Below are positions 7,791-15,548 of a stretch of 16,232 nt of DNA, piece by piece. The stretch spans positions 1-16,232 of the forward strand of contig DGWH01000034.1 of assembly GCA_002395225.1 (NCBI GenBank), given 5' to 3'. Origin of the DNA: Christensenella sp. UBA4263 (GTDB lineage: Bacteria; Bacillota; Clostridia; Christensenellales; Aristaeellaceae). Both the position numbers and the translations under genes were made by a program. Position 1 is the first letter of the stretch; each line of letters begins with the position of its first letter. The notes under the pieces are model-generated. The model ran no database searches and was not told the DNA's origin. It saw nothing but the letters and a program-made list of their open reading frames with translations.

Positions 7791-9464
7791 TTACAGAAGT
7801 TTCTGGATCAGACCGGTTTCCCAGATCAGGAACAGAACCGATGCGCCGGTCAGGATCAGAAGAATCGTGTTAATGACCGAGAATGTCGATGACTTCCCGT
7901 CATCCACCTTCTCCGCCTTTCTCGTGGTGTTGTTCTCAGGCTTTGCATCCGGCACTTCCACTTTCTGCCGGACAGGCTCTTCCTTCTGCTTTTTCTTTTT
8001 CGGCTCTGCCGGACCTGCCGCCTGTTCTGCCTTTTTCTGTTTTCTGGAAAAACCGAATTTGGGCGGACGCCAGCTGGCGGCCTTGGAGGGATCCGCCTCG
8101 ACAATCTCATTTTCCTCTTCGGATTCTTCCTCTTCCAGCTCGCCCACATTCGATTTTGTGGCCGCGTTATAGGCCTGAATCAGCCGGGCTGCCTGAAGCA
8201 GCATATTCTGCGCTTCCGGCGAATCTGCGCTGCCCTTCATGCCCAGAATATCCTGGACACCGGCCAGATTCGGGATGGCTGTCTGTGTCTGCACGGGTGC
8301 CTGCATCACCGGCTGCACCGGTATCTGCATCACCGGCTGGACTGAAACCGTGGTCGACATGGGAATGGAGCCCACCGGCACGGCCGTCTGAACCGGAGCC
8401 GCAAAGACAGGGACCTGTCCGGCCGGTGTGCTCTGCACCGGCTGCGCACCGGTCATTGTTCCCGGAACCTGTACCGGCTGAACATTGCCTGCCGCCTGAG
8501 CCGGCTGCGAAACGGCCTGTACCGGCTCATTCGCCTGCGGCATCCTGCCATCCATGACCGGATGAGCCGGCATTCCTGAAGGCTGCGGGGCAGGCGCGGC
8601 AGGGACTTCCATCTGAGGCGCCGTCCCTGTGCTCTGCATGGGCGGCATCTGTCCGTTTTCCGTTCCAGGGCCCGGCACCGTTCCCGGTGCCGTAACGGGG
8701 TCTGCCGGCGGGACAGCGGGATTGACGCCATAATATCCGACGGGTGTCCTCGGCTCCGCCGGCGGCATTTCCTGCTCCGGCTGGCGCGGCATTCCGGCCG
8801 GTCCGGCATACTGATTCTGCGCATAGGCCGCCGCATTGCCATATCCAAAGTCTCTGGAATAGCCATTGCCTGCGCCGGGGGTGAAACCCGCCCCGGGGCG
8901 GCCATTGGAATAACCGGAATATCCGCCCTCCGCCGGGCGTCCCTGGTAAGGAGAACGCCACGCATCTCCATACGGCTGTTCCGGTGCAGCATACCGATCC
9001 GTCCGATAGGTGCCCGCCTCTCTGTAAGAGGGAGCCTGATAGCCGCCCACCGGCCAGTTGCCGGCACCGCCATAGGCTGTTCCCGGCCGCGGGGCAGCAC
9101 TTCCGGAGGGCGCATATCCGGAATAACCCGCTCCGCTGTACGGGAAACCGGCGTTCTCCGATCTCCTTGCAGCAGCGCTCCCCTTCTCTTTTCCGCCGGT
9201 TTTCCCATACAGCAATCCGAGCTTGACGATCATTTCAGAATAAATGTCCCGGGGAAGCGGATTTCTTGAATACTCCCCGATAAACTCATTCATCATCATT
9301 TCGACAAGATCATTGCATTGAGACTCACTGCGGCAATAGGTGCGCCCCTCTGCAAAAGCAAATGGCCAGAAATCATTGCGAAACTCATCTGCCAAAGAAC
9401 GGGTGCTCAGGATGCGTCCCGTCCATTTTTGATTGAGGTTCTTCTGCACTCCCTGATACTGCAT
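7791..9464 (-). CDS. Low-complexity, C-terminally membrane-anchored protein of unknown function
   Basis: I do not recognise this 557-residue protein. Residues 1-95 look like a compact, mostly helical domain with two cysteines (C44, C50) and many charged residues. Residues about 105-245 are rich in Gly, Tyr, Pro and Ala. Residues 245-395 are rich in Pro, Val, Gln and Met, with short repeats such as QPVMQ-PV twice in a row. A helical segment follows (398-440), then a run of Glu at about 443-452, a Lys-rich stretch (about 476-515) and one hydrophobic helix at about 529-550 with only a few residues after it. It has no signal peptide, so a tail-anchored protein with its bulk in the cytoplasm is likely. 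GGAGG five bases before ATG 9464 fixes the start, and an in-frame GTG at 9488 has no such site. Probably the first gene of the minus-strand group. Confidence 0.8.
   Translation of the reverse strand: MQYQGVQKNLNQKWTGRILSTRSLADEFRNDFWPFAFAEGRTYCRSESQCNDLVEMMMNEFIGEYSRNPLPRDIYSEMIVKLGLLYGKTGGKEKGSAAARRSENAGFPYSGAGYSGYAPSGSAAPRPGTAYGGAGNWPVGGYQAPSYREAGTYRTDRYAAPEQPYGDAWRSPYQGRPAEGGYSGYSNGRPGAGFTPGAGNGYSRDFGYGNAAAYAQNQYAGPAGMPRQPEQEMPPAEPRTPVGYYGVNPAVPPADPVTAPGTVPGPGTENGQMPPMQSTGTAPQMEVPAAPAPQPSGMPAHPVMDGRMPQANEPVQAVSQPAQAAGNVQPVQVPGTMTGAQPVQSTPAGQVPVFAAPVQTAVPVGSIPMSTTVSVQPVMQIPVQPVMQAPVQTQTAIPNLAGVQDILGMKGSADSPEAQNMLLQAARLIQAYNAATKSNVGELEEEESEEENEIVEADPSKAASWRPPKFGFSRKQKKAEQAAGPAEPKKKKQKEEPVRQKVEVPDAKPENNTTRKAEKVDDGKSSTFSVINTILLILTGASVLFLIWETGLIQKLL
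8301..8339 (-). repeat. Tandem 24-base repeat inside the low-complexity gene
   Basis: The 15-mer CTGCATCACCGGCTG occurs at 8301-8315 and again at 8325-8339, a period of 24 bases. It encodes the eight-residue repeat QPVMQIPV / QPVMQAPV. Such in-frame repeats can change copy number between strains. Confidence 0.75.
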
Positions 9465-9491
9465 ATCCGCCTCCGTCAAAATTATCACTAT

Positions 9492-9508
9492 CAGTCAGAA
9501 ACTGACTG
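9492..9508. promoter_or_regulatory. Palindrome in the leader of the low-complexity gene
   Basis: CAGTCAG, three bases, CTGACTG: a perfect seven-base inverted repeat between the minus-strand promoter and the ribosome binding site. It could be a repressor operator or a leader hairpin. Inference only. Confidence 0.45.
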
Positions 9509-9533
9509 GAATACTTCTGTATAATTGATTCAC

Positions 9534-9563
9534 ATTATACATCATACACAGGAATCAATTCAA
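9534..9563 (-). promoter_or_regulatory. Promoter of the low-complexity gene and minus-strand group
   Basis: On the minus strand, TTGAAT (9563-9558) and a perfect TATAAT (9539-9534) are 18 bases apart. Transcription would begin near 9527, about 60 bases before the ATG at 9464. It is the best promoter match in the window and lies in an AT-rich setting. Confidence 0.65.
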
Positions 9564-9569
9564 TAAGCA

Positions 9570-9581
9570 AAATACGTATTT
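9570..9581. promoter_or_regulatory. Twelve-base palindrome just upstream of the -35 element
   Basis: AAATACGTATTT is a perfect palindrome seven bases upstream of the minus-strand -35 hexamer, a usual position for an activator or repressor site. No regulator can be named from this alone. Confidence 0.4.
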
Positions 9582-9888
9582 ATTACAAATAAGACAATTT
9601 TCTTAAACATTGTAATATTTTTTCTGCTTCTTTCGGCCTGCTGATCGGCGGTCCAATCCCCTGTCCTGTCAATTTTAAACTTTCTTTTTCGTTAGCTTTG
9701 TTGTAGAATATCGGTAAGTTCCACGCTTTCTGATCCGTCTAAACAGAAGGCACCAGGCCCGGAAAAACGGAGTGGTTTCCAAAAGCGCCCCCGCAGGCTC
9801 TCTGCGTCTGGCCGCATTTTGGCGTTTCATGATTTTCCGGAGACAGCAGATAGCAAAGGTCATCCGCATCCGGAGCAGGAAGCGTTCC

Positions 9889-9919
9889 TGACACAAGCTG
9901 ACACATTGACAAACTGTCA
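9889..9919 (+). repeat. Cluster of TGACA motifs upstream of the endoglucanase
   Basis: TGACA occurs at 9889, 9899 and 9907, and its complement TGTCA at 9915, so three direct copies and one inverted copy lie within 31 bases. The last two form TGACA-AAC-TGTCA. The cluster lies about 130-160 bases before the endoglucanase ATG and may be a regulator binding array. Confidence 0.4.
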
Positions 9920-9986
9920 CACTCAGACCGAAAAGCCTTTTTCCGGGCAAAGGATGAACCCCTTCAAAAGAAAGGCCCTTTCACAT

Positions 9987-10011
9987 CCGGAGCAGTACAA
10001 AGCCGCTCCGG
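9987..10011 (+). other. Hairpin in the endoglucanase leader
   Basis: CCGGAGC at 9987-9993 and GCTCCGG at 10005-10011 form a perfect seven-base-pair stem with an 11-base loop, 38 bases before the ATG. No T run follows. It may influence message stability or translation. No known riboswitch consensus was recognised. Confidence 0.4.
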
Positions 10012-10049
10012 CAGCAGATCAACATTGAGACTAAAAAAGGAGTTAACCC

Positions 10050-11243
10050 ATGCTTTTTCTGACGATCCTGCTCACTTTCAGTCTTTTTCTTCTTCCCACC
10101 GCCGGAATGGCCTCCGATATCGTCTCCATCACCTCACTGCCTGTCCTTGAGGTGAAGCCCTGGTACGTCCCCTCCAATGAATCCATCCGCTTCAGTCTGG
10201 GGATGTCCCCCGGATGGAATCTGGGCAACGCTTTTGACTGTTACGATGAGGACGGCACCATCACGGCCGGAGAGAACGATCTTGTCCTCGATTCCCTCTG
10301 GAGCGGCTTTCCCGCAACACAGGAGATGATCCAGCTCATTAAAAGCTCCGGCTTTAAGACCATCCGCATCCCGGTATCCTGGCATGATCATCTGATCGAC
10401 GAACAGTATACCATCAATCCGGACTGGCTGAACCGTGTGCACGAAGTGGTTAACTGGGCCATCCGTTCCGACCTCAATGTGATCCTGAATGTGCACCACG
10501 ATAATTCGCTTGACTATATTTATCCGGACAAAGCGCACCTTGCGCAGTCCAAAGCCTATCTGACCGCCATCTGGAAACAGCTGTGCGACACCTTCGGCGC
10601 TTATGATGAGCACCTGATTTTCGAAGGCCTGAACGAGCCCCGGCTTGTCGGAACCGAGGTCGAATGGCAATACTCCTATCTGGATCCTCTCTGCGTCGAA
10701 GCAAGTGAATGCATCAACCAGCTGAACCAGGCCTTTGTCGATACGGTCCGGGCCTCCGGCGGACTCAATGCCGAGCGTTACCTGATGATCCCGGCCTATG
10801 CCGCCTCCCCGTACACCGCCGTGTTCAACAATTTCACACTGCCCAGTGACAGTGCCAAGGACCGCCTGATGGTGTCTGTTCACGCCTATATTCCCCATGA
10901 ATTTGCCATGGATGCTGCCGGCACCGACTTCTTTGATCTGGACGATCCCGAGCTGACCGGTGTCATTGACGAGGCCTTCAACGCACTGTACGATACATAC
11001 ATCAAAAAAGGCATTCCGGTGATCATCGGTGAATTCGGAAGCACGGATAAAAACAACCTCCGTGACCGCCTTGATTTCACCGCCTATTTCACCGCCCGCG
11101 CATACGAGCGCGGCCTCGCCTGTGTCATATGGGACAACGGCAACTTTGACGGATATGAGGAATCCTTTGGTCTTTTGGACCGCGGACAGCTGACCTGGTT
11201 CTGGCAGGACATTATCGACACCATCATGATGTACTGCAAGTAA
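10050..11243 (+). CDS. Secreted GH5 endo-beta-1,4-glucanase (GH5_4-like)
   Basis: A glycoside hydrolase family 5 enzyme, probably cutting beta-1,4-glucans such as cellulose, xyloglucan or mixed-linkage glucan outside the cell. The 397-residue product has an N-terminal hydrophobic signal (1-22, probable cut near GMA-SD). The catalytic barrel follows: GWNLGN at 55-60, TIRIPVSW with R106, NVHHD at 147-151, FEGLNEPR with acid/base E196, SVHAY with H278 and Y280, IIGEFG with nucleophile E328, and WDNG at 361-364. All expected catalytic residues are present. There is no carbohydrate-binding module, dockerin or cell-wall anchor. The signal has no lysine or arginine before the hydrophobic core, which is unusual, but an in-frame stop just upstream and AAGGAG seven bases before ATG fix the start. 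The exact substrate is not determined. Confidence 0.94.
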   Translation: MLFLTILLTFSLFLLPTAGMASDIVSITSLPVLEVKPWYVPSNESIRFSLGMSPGWNLGNAFDCYDEDGTITAGENDLVLDSLWSGFPATQEMIQLIKSSGFKTIRIPVSWHDHLIDEQYTINPDWLNRVHEVVNWAIRSDLNVILNVHHDNSLDYIYPDKAHLAQSKAYLTAIWKQLCDTFGAYDEHLIFEGLNEPRLVGTEVEWQYSYLDPLCVEASECINQLNQAFVDTVRASGGLNAERYLMIPAYAASPYTAVFNNFTLPSDSAKDRLMVSVHAYIPHEFAMDAAGTDFFDLDDPELTGVIDEAFNALYDTYIKKGIPVIIGEFGSTDKNNLRDRLDFTAYFTARAYERGLACVIWDNGNFDGYEESFGLLDRGQLTWFWQDIIDTIMMYCK

Positions 11244-11273
11244 TTGGCCGCAGTCCCTGCCCTTTGTCTGCTC

Positions 11274-11307
11274 CCTGGTCAGACAGATTTTGGTCTGTCT
11301 GACCAGG
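11274..11307 (+). other. Strong 14-base-pair inverted repeat without a T tract
   Basis: CCTGGTCAGACAGA at 11274-11287 and its exact complement at 11294-11307 enclose a six-base loop, 30 bases beyond the endoglucanase stop. A stem this long is very stable, yet ACGACAATC follows rather than T residues, so it is not a standard intrinsic terminator. It may protect the 3' end, act with a factor, or be a protein binding site upstream of the degraded gene that follows. Confidence 0.7.
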
Positions 11308-11374
11308 ACGACAATCGATCGAAACAACCATTGCCTTCGCCAAAAAGGCCGGAGGAAAAAAGATTCTGAACAGT

Positions 11375-12315
11375 TTGCGATCCTTTGTCCATATGCTCCG
11401 TCTTCCGAAGCCGGACTATGAGGTCTACTGCCGGGAAAAACGCCTTGAGCGATATGAAAAAAACGGCGGACATGTCCGGCACCTGTGGCTTCATGCGCTG
11501 GCTCATCGTGTCCTGCTCCCTCTGATAACAGCAGAACTCTATCTCGGCAAAAAGCGGCTGACCATTCTGCGGGATGATCGCCTCCCCACCGATCGGCCGG
11601 TCATCTTCTGCCCGACCTACATCGGTGACGTGGATATCGAGATGTCCTTACTGGCCATCAATACGCCATGCTGGCTGGTGTTCGGCGATCCCCGTGATCT
11701 GTATAAAGATGTAAGCAGCATGATGCTCCAGATGAATGGATATATTCCTCTGGACACCTGCGAAAAACCAGACAGAAAAGCCGCAAAAGCGCAGATGAAA
11801 GCCCTGCTTCAAAAGAGAGGCAACCTGCTCTTTTTCCGGAGGGCACCCAGAATCTCAGCCCCAATGCACTCGTGGGGCATCTCTATGCCGGTGCCGTCGA
11901 CCTGGCGATTACCTGCGGGGCTCAGATCGTCCCGATCGCCAGCGTACTGGATGGGGACAGGTTTTATTTCATCGTGGGAAAAAATATCTCTTATGACGGC
12001 TGTATCTATGAGAACCGCTTCCGTTTGACGGATGAACTGCGGGATCACATGTCATCTCTCAAGTGGGAAATGTTCGAGCATTTTCCGGCAGTTCGGAGAA
12101 ACGAACTCCCGGATACCGCCGATGAAGACTTTCTGAAAAGCATCATGACCCCGAATATTACCTCCGTCATGACCATCGATGAAGTCAGGGCAGCTGCGTT
12201 CCATCCCAAAGACAGAACGGATCCGGCAGAGGCGTTTGCCTGTTTGGACAGGCTTATCCCGTCCCGGATGAATGCCTTTCTGTTTGATAAGCGGCTGACA
12301 GGATTTTCGCACTGA
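11375..12315 (+). pseudogene. Frameshifted lysophospholipid acyltransferase-like (PlsC superfamily) gene
   Basis: Two reading frames together make one acyltransferase of about 313 residues. Frame one (11375-11836) ends its homologous part in NLLFF. The next residues PEGTQNLSPNALVGHLYAG appear only in the other frame, from 11836 to the stop at 12315. One C missing near 11836-11837 would explain this, exactly inside the FPEGT motif. The HX4D motif also appears as Y82-IGDV-D87, because codon 11618-11620 is TAC where CAC would give the catalytic His. There is no ATG at the start: GGAGG at 11351-11355 points to ATT 11363 or CTG 11366, and TTG 11375 is 19 bases away. The family would acylate lysophosphatidate-type lipids at the membrane. 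A sequencing error could explain the shift but not the His change. Confidence 0.8.
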
Positions 12316-12418
12316 GCATCGGGAAGGTGCGCGTTGATGTACGGCAAGTAAGGCCCTTTTCCTCACGGAATTTGCACGGTGCAGCCGATGCAGAAATACA
12401 ACGAAAAAAGAAACGCCA

Positions 12419-12829
12419 ATGAAAGATATGGAGCAAAAGATCCGTCAGTCCATGGACCGGCAGTGCTTCAAAAGAGATTACGCCGCTCCGGCAGATGTGC
12501 TCATGGATATCGGTGCGCTGGAACGGAAAAGCTATGATGCCTGGCGTGCCGGACGCGTTCCGTTTCTGGAATACGTGTGCCATGCCAATCTGCATAAACT
12601 TGCCGAGATGCTCAAAATCATGCGCAATGTGGCCGCCCAGAGAAAATGGAACCCCTCCATCACGGTCTATAAGCACAAAAGCCTGACACTTCGTTTCTCC
12701 AAGTACGGAAATCCGAATGTGGAAAAGGCCTATTCCACACACTATGTCGCAAAAAAGCCGAAAAAAGAACCTGAACCTGCTCCGAATGCGCCCGCGGCCA
12801 ATCCGGATGCCGAACCATCTCTTTCCTGA
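12419..12829 (+). CDS. Small protein of unknown function
   Basis: I do not recognise this 136-residue protein. It is soluble by appearance, with no signal peptide or membrane helix. Residues 1-75 look helical and contain WRAGRVPFLEYV (42-53). Residues 78-112 look beta-rich, with TVYKHKSLTLRFSKYG and VEKAYSTHYV, which seem conserved in style. The tail (113-136) is rich in Lys, Pro, Ala and Glu and probably disordered. The upstream purine run (GAAAAAAGAAA) is only a weak ribosome binding site, and a second ATG lies at 12428. It follows the acyltransferase relic by about 100 bases and ends before a bidirectional terminator. Codon use looks like its neighbours, so I think it is real, but its role is open. 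Confidence 0.7.
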   Translation: MKDMEQKIRQSMDRQCFKRDYAAPADVLMDIGALERKSYDAWRAGRVPFLEYVCHANLHKLAEMLKIMRNVAAQRKWNPSITVYKHKSLTLRFSKYGNPNVEKAYSTHYVAKKPKKEPEPAPNAPAANPDAEPSLS

Positions 12830-12887
12830 AATCCGCCCGCTTTGCCGGTTTCTCTCTCTGGAACCGCGTCGGGCCTTCACTGAAATG

Positions 12888-12924
12888 AAAAACGCAGAAT
12901 CTCCCCGGAGATTCTGCGTTTTTT
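12888..12924. terminator. Bidirectional terminator between convergent genes
   Basis: A 14-base-pair perfect inverted repeat (12891-12904 with 12907-12920, core CGCAGAATCTCC) with a tight CC loop, five A before and six T at its 3' side (12919-12924). It can end transcripts from the small gene on the plus strand and from the UvrA-like gene on the minus strand. Confidence 0.9.
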
Positions 12925-12960
12925 CGTTCCGGACCAGGTCATGCAGTTCGTTTTCTGTTT

Positions 12961-15465
12961 TCAGAGGTACCGGCCTGTAATGCTCTCCCTGTTTTGACGA
13001 ATCTCCGCCGGTGTTCCGCAGGCGACGATCCGGCCGCCCATTTCCCCGCCGCCGGGACCCATGTCCACGAGGTAATCCGCTGAACGAATGACATCCAGAT
13101 CGTGTTCAATGACAATCACGGTGGCCCCGTGGCTGATGAGGTGCCGGAATACCTGAAGCAGCGTCTGCACATCCAGCGGGTGCAGGCCGATGGTGGGTTC
13201 ATCAAAGACGAAAACCGTGTCCTCCTGGCCCCGTCCCATTTCGCTGGCCAGCTTGAGGCGCTGCGCCTCGCCGCCGGAGAGGCCCGGGGTTTCCTCCCCC
13301 AGCGTCAGATACCCGAGTCCCACATCATGGAGCACCTGCAGCCGGCTTCTGACCAGCGGCAGATCATCACAGACCGCAATCGCCTCATCCACACTGAGGG
13401 CCATCAGCTCCGGCAGAGAAATCCGCTGTCCGTTCTTTTTCTCCCGGCAAATCCGGAACGCCTCTTTGGAATAACGGGATCCGCGGCAGTCCGGACAGGG
13501 AATGTCCACATCCGGCAGGAACTGGACATCCAGGGAAATCTGTCCCGTTCCATCGCAGGTCGGGCATCTGAGTTTCCCGGTATTATATGAAAAATCCCCC
13601 GCCTTCCATTCCCCCTTTTTGGCCTCCGGCACCCGGGCGAAGATCTTCCGCAGCTCATCATGCACATTCGCATAGGTGGCCACCGTGGACCGGACATTGA
13701 TGCCGATGGGCGTGGCATCAATCAGCTTGATTTGGCGAATTCCCTCTGCCTCGATCCGGCTGACATGTCCGGGGAGCGGTTTCCCGGCACATCCGGCTTC
13801 AAGGGCCGGAATCAGACTTTCCAGAATCATCGTCGTTTTCCCCGAACCGGAGACGCCGGTCACCACCGACAGGCGGCCTTTCGGGAAACGCACCTCAAGC
13901 GGCTTCACCGTATGGATGGGGCCGGTGGACATGGAAATCGTCCCCAGTTCAAACAGTTTTTCGCTGTCCACGCCCGGGTTCATGCCCGGGCCGCCTTTTG
14001 CCGACAGGAAGGGGCCGATCTGGGACGCAGGACTGGCGGCCACCTGTTCCGTCGGCCCCTCCGCGATAATCGTCCCTCCGGCGGCGCCTGCCTCCGGCCC
14101 CAGTTCGATCAGCCAGTCTGCATGGGCCAGGACCTGCGTATCATGGTCCACCAGGACAACGGAATTGCCATCCCGGATCAGGTCATCCATCACCCCGGTC
14201 AGGCCCTCAATATTGGAGGGATGCAGCCCGATTGAGGGTTCATCCAGCACGTAGAGAACGCCGGTTGTCCGGTTGCGCACCGAACGGGCCAGCTGCGTCC
14301 GCTGCCGTTCGCCGGTGGACAGGGTCGAGGAGGCACGGTCCAGCGACAGGTAGGAAAGACCCAGGTCGATCAGGCGCCGGGCGGTGTCATGGAAGGCCTC
14401 ACAGATATTGATCGCCATGGGGCGCATGGGCTCCGGAAGCGATTCCGGAACGCCTTTGACCCATTCACTCAGGTCGGCCAGGGAAAACGTGCAGACCTGG
14501 TCCAGCGAAAGCCCGCGAATGGTCAGTGAACGGGCCCGGGCGGAAAGCCGTGTTCCGCCGCAGTCAGGGCATTTGTCCTCCCGAAGGAACTTTTCCACCC
14601 GCTTCATTCCCTTTTCATCCTTGACTTTGCCCAGGGCATTCAGGACCGTGGCCGTCGCGCTGTAGTAAGTGAAATCAAGTTCAGCAGCCACTGCGCTGTC
14701 CTTGTTTTTCGGGGTATAGAAAATGTGCTTTTTCTCCATGGGTCCATCATAGACAATCGCCTTTTCCTCATCTGTCAGCTCCCGGAAGGGGACGTTGGTC
14801 CTGACCCCCATTTCCCGGCAGACATCGGTCATCAGGGACCACATGAGACTGTTCCAGGGCGCCACAGCTCCCTCATCAATGGTCAGATTCTCATCCGGAA
14901 TCAGCGTCGCCCGGTCCACGGTCCGCACCGTTCCGGTTCCGCTGCAGGTCTTGCAGGCGCCGGAACTGTTGAACGCCAGTTCCTCCGCCCCGATGACCTC
15001 CACCACTTCCCCGCAGACCGGGCAGCGGACCTCACGCTCGGCGGCAAAATCCATGGTGGGCTCCAGCACATGTCCGTTTGGGCACCGGTAATTGGCCAGG
15101 CGGGAGAACATCAGGCGAAGACTGTTGAGCAGCTCCGTGGAGGTTCCGAATGTACTCCGGATTCCGGGAACGCCCGGCCGCTGATGCAGCGCCAGCGCCG
15201 CCGGTACATAGCGCACCTCATCCACCTGTGCACGGCTTGCCTGCGTCATGCGCCGCCGGGTATAGGTCGACAGGGATTCCAGGTACCGCCTGGATCCCTC
15301 CGCATAAAGAACCCCCAGCGCCAGAGAGGATTTCCCCGAACCGGATACCCCGGCAATGCCCACAATCCGGCCCAGGGGGATATCCACATCCAGATTTTTG
15401 AGATTATGCACCCTGGCCCCGCGCACCTCAATCGCTTTCGGTGCCGGGATCTGTCTTTCATCCAT
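12961..15465 (-). CDS. UvrA2-like excinuclease ABC subunit A paralogue
   Basis: An ATPase of the UvrA family, which binds damaged or drug-modified DNA. The 834-residue product has two ATP-binding halves: Walker A at 39-47 and 537-545 (GVSGSGK), signatures LSTGERQR at 382-389 and LSGGEAQR at 729-736, and Walker B at 403-409 and 751-756. Zinc-binding cysteine pairs lie at 148/151, 171/174, 299/302, 634/637 and 657/660. Normal UvrA has about 940 residues. The shortfall lies between the first half's RSTFGTSTE region and CPVCG, where the UvrB-binding domain would be, which matches the UvrA2 (DrrC-like) class. This class is linked to tolerance of DNA-binding drugs rather than standard repair. AGGA seven bases before ATG 15465 supports the start. 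A longer frame from GTG 15549 has no such site. Confidence 0.9.
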   Translation of the reverse strand: MDERQIPAPKAIEVRGARVHNLKNLDVDIPLGRIVGIAGVSGSGKSSLALGVLYAEGSRRYLESLSTYTRRRMTQASRAQVDEVRYVPAALALHQRPGVPGIRSTFGTSTELLNSLRLMFSRLANYRCPNGHVLEPTMDFAAEREVRCPVCGEVVEVIGAEELAFNSSGACKTCSGTGTVRTVDRATLIPDENLTIDEGAVAPWNSLMWSLMTDVCREMGVRTNVPFRELTDEEKAIVYDGPMEKKHIFYTPKNKDSAVAAELDFTYYSATATVLNALGKVKDEKGMKRVEKFLREDKCPDCGGTRLSARARSLTIRGLSLDQVCTFSLADLSEWVKGVPESLPEPMRPMAINICEAFHDTARRLIDLGLSYLSLDRASSTLSTGERQRTQLARSVRNRTTGVLYVLDEPSIGLHPSNIEGLTGVMDDLIRDGNSVVLVDHDTQVLAHADWLIELGPEAGAAGGTIIAEGPTEQVAASPASQIGPFLSAKGGPGMNPGVDSEKLFELGTISMSTGPIHTVKPLEVRFPKGRLSVVTGVSGSGKTTMILESLIPALEAGCAGKPLPGHVSRIEAEGIRQIKLIDATPIGINVRSTVATYANVHDELRKIFARVPEAKKGEWKAGDFSYNTGKLRCPTCDGTGQISLDVQFLPDVDIPCPDCRGSRYSKEAFRICREKKNGQRISLPELMALSVDEAIAVCDDLPLVRSRLQVLHDVGLGYLTLGEETPGLSGGEAQRLKLASEMGRGQEDTVFVFDEPTIGLHPLDVQTLLQVFRHLISHGATVIVIEHDLDVIRSADYLVDMGPGGGEMGGRIVACGTPAEIRQNRESITGRYL

Positions 15466-15505
15466 TTTGCTGTCCTGCCCTTCATTTTTGCCTTTACAGG
15501 GAAAA

Positions 15506-15527
15506 TGGCCGGACAATTGTCCGGCCA
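15506..15527 (-). terminator. Perfect palindrome, probable terminator of the ABC transporter transcript
   Basis: An 11-base arm ending in GGACA-ATTGTCC symmetry forms a 22-base perfect palindrome. On the minus strand it is followed by TTTTCCC, a short T run. It lies about 90 bases after the ABC gene stop and 40 before the UvrA2 start, so it could end the upstream transcript or serve as an operator for the UvrA2 gene. Confidence 0.5.
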
Positions 15528-15548
15528 ACAGTCTTTTGAAAAGAGTCA

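Larger units (their letters stand above)
9489..10049. other. Gene-free divergent intergenic region
   Basis: About 560 bases between divergent genes with no convincing coding sequence. Its left third (9489-9625) is AT-rich and holds the minus-strand promoter and two palindromes. An AT-only inverted repeat (9581-9588 with 9610-9617) followed by six T could be a weak plus-strand terminator. The right part is GC-richer and holds the CGCAG/CTGCG hairpin near 9793-9807, a direct repeat CATCCGGAGCAG at 9867-9878 and 9984-9995, the TGACA cluster and a leader hairpin. I saw no consensus plus-strand promoter. TTGACA at 9906 lacks a good -10. Confidence 0.6.

Noticed and set aside
9581..9623. AT-only inverted repeat followed by six T, possible terminator.
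   Set aside because: The stem has eight mostly A-T pairs with a 21-base loop, and no plus-strand gene lies before it, so it was kept only as a remark in the intergenic entry.
9675..9950. A 91-codon minus-strand open frame in the large intergenic region.
   Set aside because: No ribosome binding site, Arg- and Cys-rich composition, and it overlaps the TGACA cluster and other structured DNA.
10134..11327. A 397-codon open frame opposite the endoglucanase.
   Set aside because: It is a shadow of the GH5 gene: no ribosome binding site, no family motifs, and it runs through the inverted repeat.
11828..11841. Programmed -1 frameshift at C-TTT-TTC in the acyltransferase gene.
   Set aside because: The heptamer is not a full slippery site, no upstream stimulator or strong downstream stem is seen, and the His motif is also lost, so mutation or read error is more likely.
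12316..12391. Possible tRNA: 7-base complementary ends GCATCGG and CCGATGC enclose 76 bases.
   Set aside because: There is no T-loop GTTCRA motif, no T at position 8 and no anticodon arm that folds, so the length is a coincidence.
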